From assembly GCA_041395745.1 (NCBI GenBank), contig JAWKZV010000003.1, forward strand, positions 372,001 to 436,000: DNA of 64,000 bases, written 5' to 3'. The notes under the pieces are model-generated. The model made no database searches. It worked only from the letters and a program-made list of their open reading frames with translations, and was not told the origin of the DNA. How positions within the stretch are numbered: the first letter of the stretch is position 1; each line of letters starts with the position of its first letter. Origin of the DNA: Porticoccus sp041395745. Lineage in GTDB: Bacteria > Pseudomonadota > Gammaproteobacteria > Pseudomonadales > Porticoccaceae. The position numbers were made by a program, and so were the translations under genes. Below are positions 8,659-17,628 of the stretch, in pieces.

Positions 8659-10080
8659 CTATCTGAGCTTTCTTTCATCAAGCATTTTCACCAGTTTGCC
8701 GACACTGCCGGCACCCTGGGTGATGACCATGTCGTCGCCCTGTACGATATCCTTGAGCACATCCCCCACAGACTCGATGTCGGCCACATAAATCGGGTCC
8801 ACCAGCCCTCGCTGGCGAATGCTGCGGCACATGGCGCGGCTGTCTGCACCGGGGATCTCCTCCTCACCGGCCGGGTATACCTCCAGCAGGATCAGCACGT
8901 CACAGCTCGACAGCACCTGCACGAAATCCTCGTAGAGATCTCGGGTTCTGGTGTAACGGTGGGGCTGAAAAATCATTACCAGGCGTTTTTCCGGCCAACC
9001 TTCGCGAACCGCCTTGATGGTCGCAGCCACTTCCCGGGGATGGTGACCGTAGTCGTCCACCAGCATCGCTGTTCCGCCAGTAACCGGGTACTCACCGTAA
9101 ATCTCAAAGCGACGGCCGACGCCCTGGAATCCCGCCAGACCTTTCTGGATAGCTTCCTCGGCCAGCCCCTCATCTGTGGCCACGGCAACCACCGCCGTGG
9201 CATTGAGCACGTTGTGTACTCCGGGGATGTTCAGCTCAATCGCCAGCGGTTCTGCACTCTCTGGCCGGTGAACCAGAAAGCGGCTGCTACCCTGTCTGAT
9301 AACCACATCGGAGATCCGGAAATCCGCATCTTCGGCAAAGCCGTAGGTCAGCACCGGTCGCGATACCGAAGGCAGAATGTCGCGCACCACCGGATCGTCG
9401 ATACAGAGCACCGCCAAACCGTAAAACGGCAGGTTGTGCAGGAATTCCACAAAGGTCTGCTTCAGCCGATTGAAATCAAAGCCGTAGGTTTCCATGTGAT
9501 CCGCATCGATATTGGTGACCACTGCCACCATCGGCTGCAGGTGCAGGAAGGAGGCGTCGCTCTCGTCCGCCTCGGCCACCAGGTAGCGACTGACCCCCAG
9601 CCGCGCGTTGGTGCCGGCTCCTTTCACCAGTCCACCGATCACAAATGTCGGGTCCTCTCCGGCAGCGGCCAGAACCGACGCCAGAAGACTGGTGGTAGTG
9701 GTCTTGCCGTGGGTGCCCGCCACGGCAATGCCGTGCCGATAGCGCATCAGTTCAGCCAGCATTTCCGCACGGCGCACAATCGGGATACGTTGCTCCCGAG
9801 CACTGACCATTTCCGGATTGCTCTCGGACACGGCAGAAGACTGCACCACCACATCGGCACCACTGATGTTGGCGCCATTGTGGCCAGTCATGATGCGGGC
9901 CCCGAGGCGACGCAGCCGGGAAGTATTGCTGTTGTCCGCCAGATCAGAGCCGGATATTTCATAGCCCTGATTGAGCAGCACTTCAGCGATACCGCACATG
10001 CCACTGCCGCCGATACCAATGAAATGGATACGACGGATGCGACGCATTTCCGGCACGGAGTGCACGCCGTTACTTGCCAT
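8659..10080 (-). CDS. murC: UDP-N-acetylmuramate--L-alanine ligase
   Basis: MurC adds the first stem-peptide residue, L-alanine, to UDP-MurNAc in the cytosol. It has 473 residues. The N-terminal Rossmann motif is HFIGIGGSGMCGIAE, the central ATP loop is AGTHGKTTTTS, and the C-terminal ligase domain contains DDYGHHPREV, as in the family. I chose ATG 10080 because GAGG lies six bases upstream; an in-frame start at 10095 would lie further inside murG. The gene overlaps the end of murG by 11 bp. This murG-murC-ddl-ftsQ order is that of E. coli. Confidence 0.98.
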   Translation of the reverse strand: MASNGVHSVPEMRRIRRIHFIGIGGSGMCGIAEVLLNQGYEISGSDLADNSNTSRLRRLGARIMTGHNGANISGADVVVQSSAVSESNPEMVSAREQRIPIVRRAEMLAELMRYRHGIAVAGTHGKTTTTSLLASVLAAAGEDPTFVIGGLVKGAGTNARLGVSRYLVAEADESDASFLHLQPMVAVVTNIDADHMETYGFDFNRLKQTFVEFLHNLPFYGLAVLCIDDPVVRDILPSVSRPVLTYGFAEDADFRISDVVIRQGSSRFLVHRPESAEPLAIELNIPGVHNVLNATAVVAVATDEGLAEEAIQKGLAGFQGVGRRFEIYGEYPVTGGTAMLVDDYGHHPREVAATIKAVREGWPEKRLVMIFQPHRYTRTRDLYEDFVQVLSSCDVLILLEVYPAGEEEIPGADSRAMCRSIRQRGLVDPIYVADIESVGDVLKDIVQGDDMVITQGAGSVGKLVKMLDERKLR

Positions 10081-11155
10081 GGCACACCTCCTCACAAATG
10101 TCTGCTACCCGCTCCGCCACACCGACCTTTGCCAGCTTGCGGGCATTGCCGCCCATGTTGCGCAGGCGCTGCGCATCGCCCATCCATTCCCGCAGCAGGG
10201 CAGCAAGCTTCTCGGCTGTCAGATCCGCCTGCTGGATCAGTTCTGCCGCGCCGCCATTCACCAGCCAGCGGGCATTGCCGGTCTGGTGGTCGTCGATGGC
10301 GAACGGGAAAGGCACCAAAACAGAAGCCACTCCGGCTGCCGCCAGCTCAGATACGGTCAGAGCACCGGAACGACAGACCACCAGATCTGCCCAGCCGTAG
10401 GCGCCCGCCATGTCAGCAATAAACGGCTCAACCTGTCCCTCAACGGCACACTGACGATAGGCTTCTTCCGTCGCTTGCTGATGTGCACGACCACACTGGT
10501 GGCGCACCTGTGGGCGCTCGCTTTCCGGCAACAGGGCCAGTGCCTCCGGTACCAGCTGGTTGATCGCCAAGGCGCCGAGGCTGCCCCCCAGTACCAGCAA
10601 GTGGCGAGAACGGTCCTCCAAGGCAATCCGCGTGCCCGGTTCGGGCAATTCGCTGATCTCTGCACGGACCGGGTTGCCGGTCCATTCACCACGCGGCAAC
10701 GCCCCGGGGAATGCCGTCAGGACCCGATTCGCCACCTTGCCCAGCAGGCGATTGGTAGTGCCGGCTACGGCGTTCTGCTCGTGAATCACCAGTGGAATTC
10801 CCAACAGTTTCGCGGCAGCGCCACCGGGACCGGAGGCGAAGCCACCCAACCCGAGCACCGCGTCGGGCCGCTCCCGGCGCAGCACCCCAAGGGCCTGCCA
10901 CAGCGCCCGCAGCAAAAGCAGCGGTGCCCACAGCAGTTTCGCGAAACCCTTGCCGCGCAGCCCTTCGACATGGATGTAGTTGATAGGGAAGTTTTTGGCA
11001 GGCACCAGCTCCGCCTCGATACCGCGCCGGGTACCGAGCCATGAAACAGCGACGCCACGAGCACGCAGCGCTTCCGCCACCGCCAGCGCCGGAAACACGT
11101 GACCGCCGGTACCGCCAGCCATCACCACCACTTTGTTACATCTCCGCTCTGTCAC
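10070..11155 (-). CDS. murG: Undecaprenyl-PP-MurNAc-pentapeptide GlcNAc transferase
   Basis: MurG is the membrane-associated GT28 glycosyltransferase that converts lipid I to lipid II. It has 361 residues. The N-terminal glycine-rich loop MAGGTGGHVFPALA and the second loop LVLGGSLGALAIN are both present, with the donor-binding stretch VVCRSGALTVSELAAAG near residue 265. It starts at GTG 11155, with GGTGAG close upstream, and overlaps ftsW by 20 bp, which suggests translational coupling. No odd features. This is the last intracellular step before flipping and polymerisation by FtsW/FtsI. Confidence 0.98.
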   Translation of the reverse strand: MTERRCNKVVVMAGGTGGHVFPALAVAEALRARGVAVSWLGTRRGIEAELVPAKNFPINYIHVEGLRGKGFAKLLWAPLLLLRALWQALGVLRRERPDAVLGLGGFASGPGGAAAKLLGIPLVIHEQNAVAGTTNRLLGKVANRVLTAFPGALPRGEWTGNPVRAEISELPEPGTRIALEDRSRHLLVLGGSLGALAINQLVPEALALLPESERPQVRHQCGRAHQQATEEAYRQCAVEGQVEPFIADMAGAYGWADLVVCRSGALTVSELAAAGVASVLVPFPFAIDDHQTGNARWLVNGGAAELIQQADLTAEKLAALLREWMGDAQRLRNMGGNARKLAKVGVAERVADICEEVCHGK

Positions 11156-12320
11156 GTCTCACCTGTCTGGCTACTGCCGGGACATCATCCATCTCCCGGT
11201 TGATCCGCAACACCAGCGCCACCATGGCGCAACACATCAAAAAACTACTGCCGCCGTAACTGATAAATGGCAGGGTCAACCCCTTGGTGGGCAACAGCCC
11301 CGAGGTAACGCCCATATTGATAAAGGCCTGACCCGCCAGCATGATGGCGATGCCGAAACAGCTATAGGCGGCAAACCAGTCCTCCAGTGCTACTGCCCGC
11401 CTGGCCACGTGGACAATCCGTGACACCAGCAGAATGTAGAGTCCAATGGCCAGCACCACACCCATCAAGCCGAACTCCTCGGCGTAAATGGCAAACACGA
11501 AATCCGTGTGTGCTTCCGGCAGGTAGAACAGCTTCTGCACACTGTTGCCCAGTCCAACGCCGAACCATTCCCCGCGGCCGAAAGCAATCAAGGACTGGGT
11601 CAACTGGTAGCCGGTGTCATACTGGTCCGCCCAGGGGTCCAGGAAAGTCACCAGGCGCTGCAAGCGATAGGGGGACAGCAGCGCCACGGAAGCCAGTGCA
11701 CTGACACCGCCAGCCAGAATCAGGGAGAACTGCCACAATTTCGCCCCGCCCATGAACAGCATGCCCAACACAGTGGCAGCCATCACCACGGAGGAGCCGA
11801 AATCCGGTTGCAGCAGCAACAACAGGGCTATCAGCCCCACCAGTCCGATCGGCTTGGCAAAATAGTGCCAATTTTCACGCAGGTCCCGTTGGTAGCGCGC
11901 CAGGTAACCGGCGGTGAACAGGATCATCATGAACTTGGCCACTTCCGAGACCTGCAGGTTGAGCGGCCCTAGGGGAATCCAGCGCTGGCTGCCATTGACT
12001 CGCCGGCCGATGCCGGGAACCAGCACCGCCAGTAGCAACAACACTGTCAGGACCAACAGGGGAAGGCCGTAGTGGAACCAGAAACGGGACGGGATATTGA
12101 GTACCACCGCCGCCACCGCCAGTCCCATCGTCACAAACATCAGGTGTCGCTCAAGATAAAAGAAGGCGTCCCCATAGCTGTGCTCCGCAAAGCTGATGGA
12201 AGCGGAAAAAATCATCACCAGGCCGATGGAAGCGATCGCCAGGGCAGACAACAGCAGCGCCTGGTCCAGCTCGCGGATATAGGCTGAGCAGCGAGACCAT
12301 CCAGCCAGCAAGGTGCTCAC
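11136..12320 (-). CDS. ftsW: Septal peptidoglycan glycosyltransferase FtsW
   Basis: FtsW is a SEDS-family polytopic membrane protein that polymerises lipid II at the septum together with FtsI. It has 394 residues and about ten hydrophobic segments. SEDS landmarks include the conserved aspartate of AHTDFVFA in the large periplasmic loop and the C-terminal GLTLPFISYGGSS signature. It starts at GTG 12320, whose bases overlap the murD stop as GTGA, a classical coupling arrangement. Loss of the periplasmic aspartate would abolish polymerase activity in known homologues; it is present here. Confidence 0.97.
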   Translation of the reverse strand: MSTLLAGWSRCSAYIRELDQALLLSALAIASIGLVMIFSASISFAEHSYGDAFFYLERHLMFVTMGLAVAAVVLNIPSRFWFHYGLPLLVLTVLLLLAVLVPGIGRRVNGSQRWIPLGPLNLQVSEVAKFMMILFTAGYLARYQRDLRENWHYFAKPIGLVGLIALLLLLQPDFGSSVVMAATVLGMLFMGGAKLWQFSLILAGGVSALASVALLSPYRLQRLVTFLDPWADQYDTGYQLTQSLIAFGRGEWFGVGLGNSVQKLFYLPEAHTDFVFAIYAEEFGLMGVVLAIGLYILLVSRIVHVARRAVALEDWFAAYSCFGIAIMLAGQAFINMGVTSGLLPTKGLTLPFISYGGSSFLMCCAMVALVLRINREMDDVPAVARQVRRDRAEM

Positions 12321-13660
12321 GCCAAACCCTCCACGGCTGCGGCAAAACAGCGCCCGCGGTCCTCAAAACCTTTGAACATGTCAAAGCTGGCACAAGCCGG
12401 CGACAACAGCACGACATCCCCCGGCTGAGCCACTTGGCGGGCTGCGGCAACCGCTGCTTCCATGCCAGTCGCATAAACGGTGGCAACCGCTCCGGACACA
12501 ACATTATCGATCTCCGGGCCATCTTCCCCGATCAGCACCAGTTGCTTGACCGCGCCAGGCAGCGCCGTAGCCAACGGCGCAAAATCCTGGCCTTTGCCCT
12601 GCCCACCGGCAATCAGGATCAGGTTCTCCCCCTGAGCCAACCCCGCAATGGCCGCCAGCGTGGCGCCCACATTGGTGGCCTTGGAATCGTTGATGTAGGT
12701 AACTCCCTGCCGCTCGTCCACCACCTGACAGCGGTGTTCCAGCCCCTTGAAATGGCGCAGCGTGGCGAGCATGGAAGCCATTGGTAGTCCAACCGCGTTA
12801 CCCAGCGCCAGAGCCGCCAGGGCATTGGCCGTGTTGTGGCGCCCCTTGATACCCAGTTCGCGCTCCGCCATCAGTGGCTCGAACTGGTAGAACAGCCAGG
12901 GTTCGCCCTGGTGGGCTCTCATGCCAAAGCCTTTGAAGTCCGGCTGACCGAGCCCAAAACTCCACTGCTTGACCGCCTCGCCTACCATCGGCGTGGTGAG
13001 CGCATCATCGCGATTGATCACCACCTGGCGGGCCCCGATAAAAATGCGGTGTTTCGCCTGGTGATAATCCAGCAGCCCCGCATAGCGATCCATGTGATCT
13101 GCACTGATATTCAGCACCGTCGCCACTTCGGCGTTCATGGCCAGCACTGATTCCAGCTGAAAACTGGACAGTTCCAGCACATAGAGCTGCGCAGCCGGGT
13201 CCAGCAGATCCAGGGCAGGGACCCCGAGGTTTCCGCCAACCCCGGCACTGACACCGGCGTCTGCACACATTTCCCCTACCAGGGTAGTAACGGTGCTTTT
13301 ACCGTTGGAACCGGTAATCGCCACGATGGGGGCATTGGCTGCCCTGGCGAACAATTCGATGTCATTGATGACCGGGATGCCAGCGGCAATAGCCCGCTGT
13401 ACCGCCGGATGCTGGCGGGTCAGTCCTGGGCTGAGAATCACCTCATCTGCATCCAGCAGCGCATCATCGGACAGCCCCCCCAGCATTACCGGCACGTCCG
13501 GCAACTCCTGCTGTAACTGCTCCAATTTCGGCGGCTGCGCGCGGGTATCGCAAATGGCAAAACGCTCGCCAAGCCGCGCCAGATGGCGGGCCACAGACAA
13601 ACCGGTGACGCCGAGTCCGACGATCACTTTCAGTTTGCTGCTGGCTATCAATTGCGTCAT
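12317..13660 (-). CDS. murD: UDP-N-acetylmuramoyl-L-alanine--D-glutamate ligase
   Basis: MurD adds D-glutamate to UDP-MurNAc-L-Ala. It has 447 residues. Three Mur ligase domains are visible: the UDP-binding VIVGLGVTGLSVARHL region, the ATP loop AITGSNGKSTVTTL near residue 115, and the C-terminal domain with YINDSKATN and LSPACASFDMFKGFEDRG. I chose ATG 13660 because GGAG lies seven bases upstream; an in-frame GTG at 13666 lies too close to that site. The stop overlaps the ftsW start. The gap to mraY is only 22 nt. Confidence 0.98.
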   Translation of the reverse strand: MTQLIASSKLKVIVGLGVTGLSVARHLARLGERFAICDTRAQPPKLEQLQQELPDVPVMLGGLSDDALLDADEVILSPGLTRQHPAVQRAIAAGIPVINDIELFARAANAPIVAITGSNGKSTVTTLVGEMCADAGVSAGVGGNLGVPALDLLDPAAQLYVLELSSFQLESVLAMNAEVATVLNISADHMDRYAGLLDYHQAKHRIFIGARQVVINRDDALTTPMVGEAVKQWSFGLGQPDFKGFGMRAHQGEPWLFYQFEPLMAERELGIKGRHNTANALAALALGNAVGLPMASMLATLRHFKGLEHRCQVVDERQGVTYINDSKATNVGATLAAIAGLAQGENLILIAGGQGKGQDFAPLATALPGAVKQLVLIGEDGPEIDNVVSGAVATVYATGMEAAVAAARQVAQPGDVVLLSPACASFDMFKGFEDRGRCFAAAVEGLA

Positions 13661-13682
13661 TGCCACTCTCCGCCCGTCCCGC

Positions 13683-14765
13683 TCAACGCAGCTTCAACGT
13701 TGCCAGGCCGAACAACACCAGCACCAGGGTGATGATCCAGAAGCGCACGATCACCCGCGGCTCCGGCCAGCCTTTCAATTCAAAGTGGTGATGGATCGGC
13801 GCCATGCGGAAAATTCGGCGCCCGGTCAGCTTGAAAGATGCGACCTGCATGATCACCGACACAGTTTCCAGCACGAACACCCCACCCATGATGAAGAACA
13901 CAATTTCGTGGCGGACTACCACCGCAATGACGCCCAGCGCAGCACCGAGTGCCAGCGCGCCCACGTCGCCCATGAACACCTGGGCCGGGTAAGTGTTAAA
14001 CCAGAGGAAGCCGAGTCCGGCTCCGGCAATGGCTGCACAGAACACCACCAACTCTCCCGCGCCAGCCACATAGGGAATGCGCAGGTAATCGGAGAACTGG
14101 ACGTTGCCCACCAGGTAGGCGAATACTCCCAGCGCACCCGCCACCAGCACGGTAGGCATGATTGCCAGGCCATCGAGTCCATCCGTGAGGTTCACGGCAT
14201 TACTGCTGCCGACGATCACGAAATAGGTCAGCACCACATAGAACATGCCCAGTGGCAACGCCACCTCTTTGAAAAAGGGAATAATCAGTTCGTTTTCGGC
14301 ACCGGTGCTGCCAGTCACATACAGAAATACGGCCGCGCCCAGTCCCGCTACGGACTGCCAGAAGTACTTCCAGCGCGCCGGCAAACCCTTGGAATTTTTT
14401 TCCACCACCTTGCGGTAATCGTCCACCCAGCCCACTGCGCCGAACACTGCCGTGACAATGACCACCACCCACACATAGTGATTGCTCAAGTCTGACCAGA
14501 GCAGGGCGCTGACGAAGATCGACAACAGGATCAACGCTCCGCCCATGGTGGGAGTGCCGGACTTGCTGAGGTGGCTCTGCGGCCCATCGGTGCGCACAGA
14601 CTGGCCGATCTGCAGGTAATTGAGTTTGCGGATCATGCTGGGACCGAGCATCAGCGCGATGCCCAGTGCGGTCAGCACACCGAGAATGGCCCTGAAGGTC
14701 AGGTATTTGACCACTCCAAAGACCGTGAAATACTGCGACAGGTAGTCGGCAAGCCAAAGCAGCAT
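13683..14765 (-). CDS. mraY: Phospho-MurNAc-pentapeptide transferase
   Basis: MraY transfers phospho-MurNAc-pentapeptide from UDP to undecaprenyl phosphate, making lipid I at the inner membrane. It has 360 residues, the same length as the E. coli enzyme, with ten predicted membrane segments. The catalytic aspartates are in the cytoplasmic motifs VDDYRKV and NLTDGLDGLA, and the HHHFELKGW histidine loop is present near the C-terminus. Its ATG at 14765 follows the murF stop by two bases, with GGGGAG lying inside the end of murF. Part of the continuous dcw transcript. Confidence 0.98.
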   Translation of the reverse strand: MLLWLADYLSQYFTVFGVVKYLTFRAILGVLTALGIALMLGPSMIRKLNYLQIGQSVRTDGPQSHLSKSGTPTMGGALILLSIFVSALLWSDLSNHYVWVVVIVTAVFGAVGWVDDYRKVVEKNSKGLPARWKYFWQSVAGLGAAVFLYVTGSTGAENELIIPFFKEVALPLGMFYVVLTYFVIVGSSNAVNLTDGLDGLAIMPTVLVAGALGVFAYLVGNVQFSDYLRIPYVAGAGELVVFCAAIAGAGLGFLWFNTYPAQVFMGDVGALALGAALGVIAVVVRHEIVFFIMGGVFVLETVSVIMQVASFKLTGRRIFRMAPIHHHFELKGWPEPRVIVRFWIITLVLVLFGLATLKLR

Positions 14766-14767
14766 AA

Positions 14768-16126
14768 TTACAGTTCTCCCCTGTCAGTTATCTGTTGCAC
14801 TACCGTCTCCATCGCCATAAACCTGGAACCTTTCACCAATACCACCGAGCCCGGCTCAAGCAGCTGCTGCAGACGCTTTACCAGCGCATCCTTGCTGTCG
14901 AAATGTTCTCCACCAGCGCCAAATTCGCGCACGGTATTAATACTCAGGGGGCCAACGGCCAACAGACGGGGGACACCCTGCTGAGCTGCATAGCGGCCCA
15001 CATCTCCGTGCAACCCTGCTTCGTCAGCACCCAGCTCCCCCATATCTCCCAGCACCAGAATCGGATCGCCTTTCATCGCCAGCAGCGCGTCTACCGCCGC
15101 CTTCACCGACCCCGGATTAGCGTTGTAGCTGTCGTCGATGACAGTGGCACCAGTGGAAAGCACCTTGCGATTCATGCGTCCTGGAACCGGCTGCATTTTG
15201 CCCAAACCGATAGCGATTGCTTCCAGTTCGGCCCCTGCAGCGTACGCACAGGCCGCTGCCGCCAGGGCATTGGCCACATTGTGGCGACCGCTGATGGTCA
15301 AGCTCACAGCCATTTCTCCTACCGGGGTAATCAGCACAAAGCGGTAACAACCGGATTCGTCTGCTTGCAGATCCCGGGCGCGGAAATCGGCCACTTCCGA
15401 TTTCATGGAGAAGCCCAGCACCGGGGCCGCGGCAGAGGCGCGCCAGCGATCCGCCCAGGCTTCATCAAAGTTGATCACTGAGACGCCCTCGGGAGCCACA
15501 CCGCGGTAGATTTCACCCTTGGCCAGCGCCACGCCATCCAGGCTCCCAAAACCCGCGACATGCGCCGGCAATACGTTGTTGACCAGCACCACATCGGGAC
15601 GAGCCAGACTGCACAGGTAGGCGATCTCGCCGGGGCCGCTGGCCCCCATCTCGATCACGGCAAAGCGGTGGCGGGACTCCAGCTGCATCAGGGTCAACGG
15701 CACACCGATCTGATTGTTAAGGTTGCCGCGGGTGGCCAGTACCGGACCACATTCGCCCAGAATGGCAGCGATCATTTCCTTGACGGTGGTTTTGCCGCTG
15801 CTGCCAGTCACCGCCACCAGCGGGCCGTGAAAGGCGCGGCGGTTGAGCAGCGCCAGCTGCCCCAGGGCCAAGGTGGTATCCGGCACCACCCACTGAGGCA
15901 CGTTAATGTCCCGGGCCGGACGCTCAACCACCATGCCACAGGCACGTGTGGCGACGTCCGAAAGGAACTGGTGAGCGTCAAAACGCTCTCCCCGCAATGC
16001 CACAAACAGTTCACCTTCCGCCAGCTTGCGACTATCTGTGCTGACCTCTGAGAACTGGCAATCCGGGTACATCAGCGTACCGCCAAATTCCTGAGCTGCT
16101 GCCGACAAGCTTAGGGCACGGATCAT
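14768..16126 (-). CDS. murF: UDP-MurNAc-tripeptide--D-Ala-D-Ala ligase
   Basis: MurF attaches the D-Ala-D-Ala dipeptide made by Ddl, completing the UDP-MurNAc-pentapeptide. It has 452 residues. The ATP loop TGSSGKTTVKEM lies near residue 107, and VIDDSYNANPGSVKAA marks the ligase C-terminal region. I place the start at ATG 16126, which overlaps the murE stop as ATGA and has a GGGGGGTG ribosome-binding stretch upstream. A GTG six bases earlier is possible but lies nearer to that stretch. It works directly with ddl in the same cluster. Confidence 0.97.
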   Translation of the reverse strand: MIRALSLSAAAQEFGGTLMYPDCQFSEVSTDSRKLAEGELFVALRGERFDAHQFLSDVATRACGMVVERPARDINVPQWVVPDTTLALGQLALLNRRAFHGPLVAVTGSSGKTTVKEMIAAILGECGPVLATRGNLNNQIGVPLTLMQLESRHRFAVIEMGASGPGEIAYLCSLARPDVVLVNNVLPAHVAGFGSLDGVALAKGEIYRGVAPEGVSVINFDEAWADRWRASAAAPVLGFSMKSEVADFRARDLQADESGCYRFVLITPVGEMAVSLTISGRHNVANALAAAACAYAAGAELEAIAIGLGKMQPVPGRMNRKVLSTGATVIDDSYNANPGSVKAAVDALLAMKGDPILVLGDMGELGADEAGLHGDVGRYAAQQGVPRLLAVGPLSINTVREFGAGGEHFDSKDALVKRLQQLLEPGSVVLVKGSRFMAMETVVQQITDRGEL

Positions 16127-17628
16127 CGGCACCCCCCGCGCTGATGCAGCGCCAATCTCGCTTCCGCCAAGTCGCTGAACGGCAGGCGTCGGGCACCCAC
16201 CAGCTGGTAATCTTCGTGGCCTTTGCCGGCGATCAATACCAGATCGCTGTCCGCGGCTTCCCAGATCGCATTGCGGATCGCCTGGGCGCGATCGGGAATG
16301 ACGTCGACGGATTTCTCCGGTACAACACCCTCAAAAATGTCACGGATTATCCCGTCGGGGTCTTCAGAGCGCGGATTGTCACTGGTCACAATCACACGAT
16401 CCGCCAGGCGGCTGGCGATTTCACCCATCAGCGGCCGCTTGCCGCGATCGCGATCACCGCCACAGCCAAACACGCACCACAGCTGTCCTGCGCAATGTTC
16501 GCGCAAAGTAGCCAGCGCCTTCTCCAGCGCGTCCGGGGTGTGGGCGTAATCGACCACCACCCGCGGGCCGGGAATACCCATCACCATTTCCATGCGCCCG
16601 GCCACAGACTGCAACCGCGGAATCAAGGAGAGAACCTGCTCAAGCGCCATACCCTGCGCACAGGCCACTGCCACCACCGCCAACAGATTTTCCAGATTGA
16701 AACGGCCCAACAGCGCACTGTTCAGTTGCCCCTCACCCCAGGGAGTCTGCACACGGGCTGAAATGCCCGCAGGAGACAGCACCACCTGATCGGCGCTAAC
16801 CGCCGCACCCGGGTTGTTGAGCGAATATCCGTACAGGGCCACAGCTGGCGGCAAATGGCTGGCTATCTCTGCACCAACCGGATCATCCACATTGATCACC
16901 GCATGCTGCAAACCGGGCATCGCAAACAGCTGTCGCTTGGCCTGGGCGTAGTTGAGCAGGCTGCCGTGGTAGTCCAGATGGTCCCGGGACAGGTTGGTAA
17001 ACACGCCGGTGGTAAAATTCAGCGCCGCTACCCGCGATTGCGCGAGGCTGTGGGAGGAGACCTCCATTGCTACACGCGCCACACCATTTGCCACGTCATC
17101 TGCCAGCAGCGCCTGCACTGTCAACGCATCCGGCGTGGTCATGCCGGTGTCGGAAAGTGTCACCGAACCATCTCCATAAATGCCGTGTCCCAGGGTACCG
17201 AGCACGGCGGATTTTTCACCGGCCAGGCTGTACAGTTGCGCCAGCAACTGGGTACAGGTGGTCTTGCCATTGGTGCCAGTCACCCCGGTGAGAACCAGGT
17301 TTTCTGAGGGTTCGCCGTAAAACTTCCCGGCGATCTCGCTGAGCCGATATACCAAGCCCGACAGAGGAATGATTAGCTCTCCGGCCTGCTGCAAGCCTTC
17401 AGCTTCTGCCAACACCGCCACAGCACCCGCTTTCAGCACCGCGTCAATAAAGTCGCGACCGTCCACTGTCGCACCCGGCACCGCCAGGAACAGGTCGCCC
17501 GGACACAGCTTGCGGCTGTCCAGGCACAAACCGGTTACCTCCAAGGCAGCCAGCCCGTTCGATAACGTCACATCAGGCAGCAGCTCAGACAAACGCACTA
17601 CCTGGGCATTTCGGGATGCCGCCATCAC
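16123..17628 (-). CDS. murE: UDP-MurNAc-L-Ala-D-Glu--diaminopimelate ligase
   Basis: MurE adds the third stem-peptide residue. The motif DNPRSEDP is the signature of the meso-diaminopimelate-specific enzymes of Gram-negative bacteria, so the substrate is meso-DAP. It has 501 residues from GTG 17628, or 500 from ATG 17625; both lie behind GGAGG and overlap the ftsI stop. The ATP loop GVTGTNGKTTCTQL lies near residue 115 and the C-terminal AGKGHEDYQ is present. Translational coupling to both ftsI and murF is likely. Confidence 0.98.
   Translation of the reverse strand: MMAASRNAQVVRLSELLPDVTLSNGLAALEVTGLCLDSRKLCPGDLFLAVPGATVDGRDFIDAVLKAGAVAVLAEAEGLQQAGELIIPLSGLVYRLSEIAGKFYGEPSENLVLTGVTGTNGKTTCTQLLAQLYSLAGEKSAVLGTLGHGIYGDGSVTLSDTGMTTPDALTVQALLADDVANGVARVAMEVSSHSLAQSRVAALNFTTGVFTNLSRDHLDYHGSLLNYAQAKRQLFAMPGLQHAVINVDDPVGAEIASHLPPAVALYGYSLNNPGAAVSADQVVLSPAGISARVQTPWGEGQLNSALLGRFNLENLLAVVAVACAQGMALEQVLSLIPRLQSVAGRMEMVMGIPGPRVVVDYAHTPDALEKALATLREHCAGQLWCVFGCGGDRDRGKRPLMGEIASRLADRVIVTSDNPRSEDPDGIIRDIFEGVVPEKSVDVIPDRAQAIRNAIWEAADSDLVLIAGKGHEDYQLVGARRLPFSDLAEARLALHQRGGCR

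Noticed and set aside
8959..10422. 487-codon plus-strand open frame
   Set aside because: It lies antisense to murC and murG, whose full motif sets are intact. Its His/Gln/Arg-rich translation is typical of a shadow frame in GC-rich coding DNA.
9971..11044. 357-codon plus-strand open frame
   Set aside because: Antisense to murG and the murC start; no family-like motif.
13293..14495. 400-codon plus-strand open frame
   Set aside because: Antisense to murD and mraY; low-complexity His/Gln composition and no motif.
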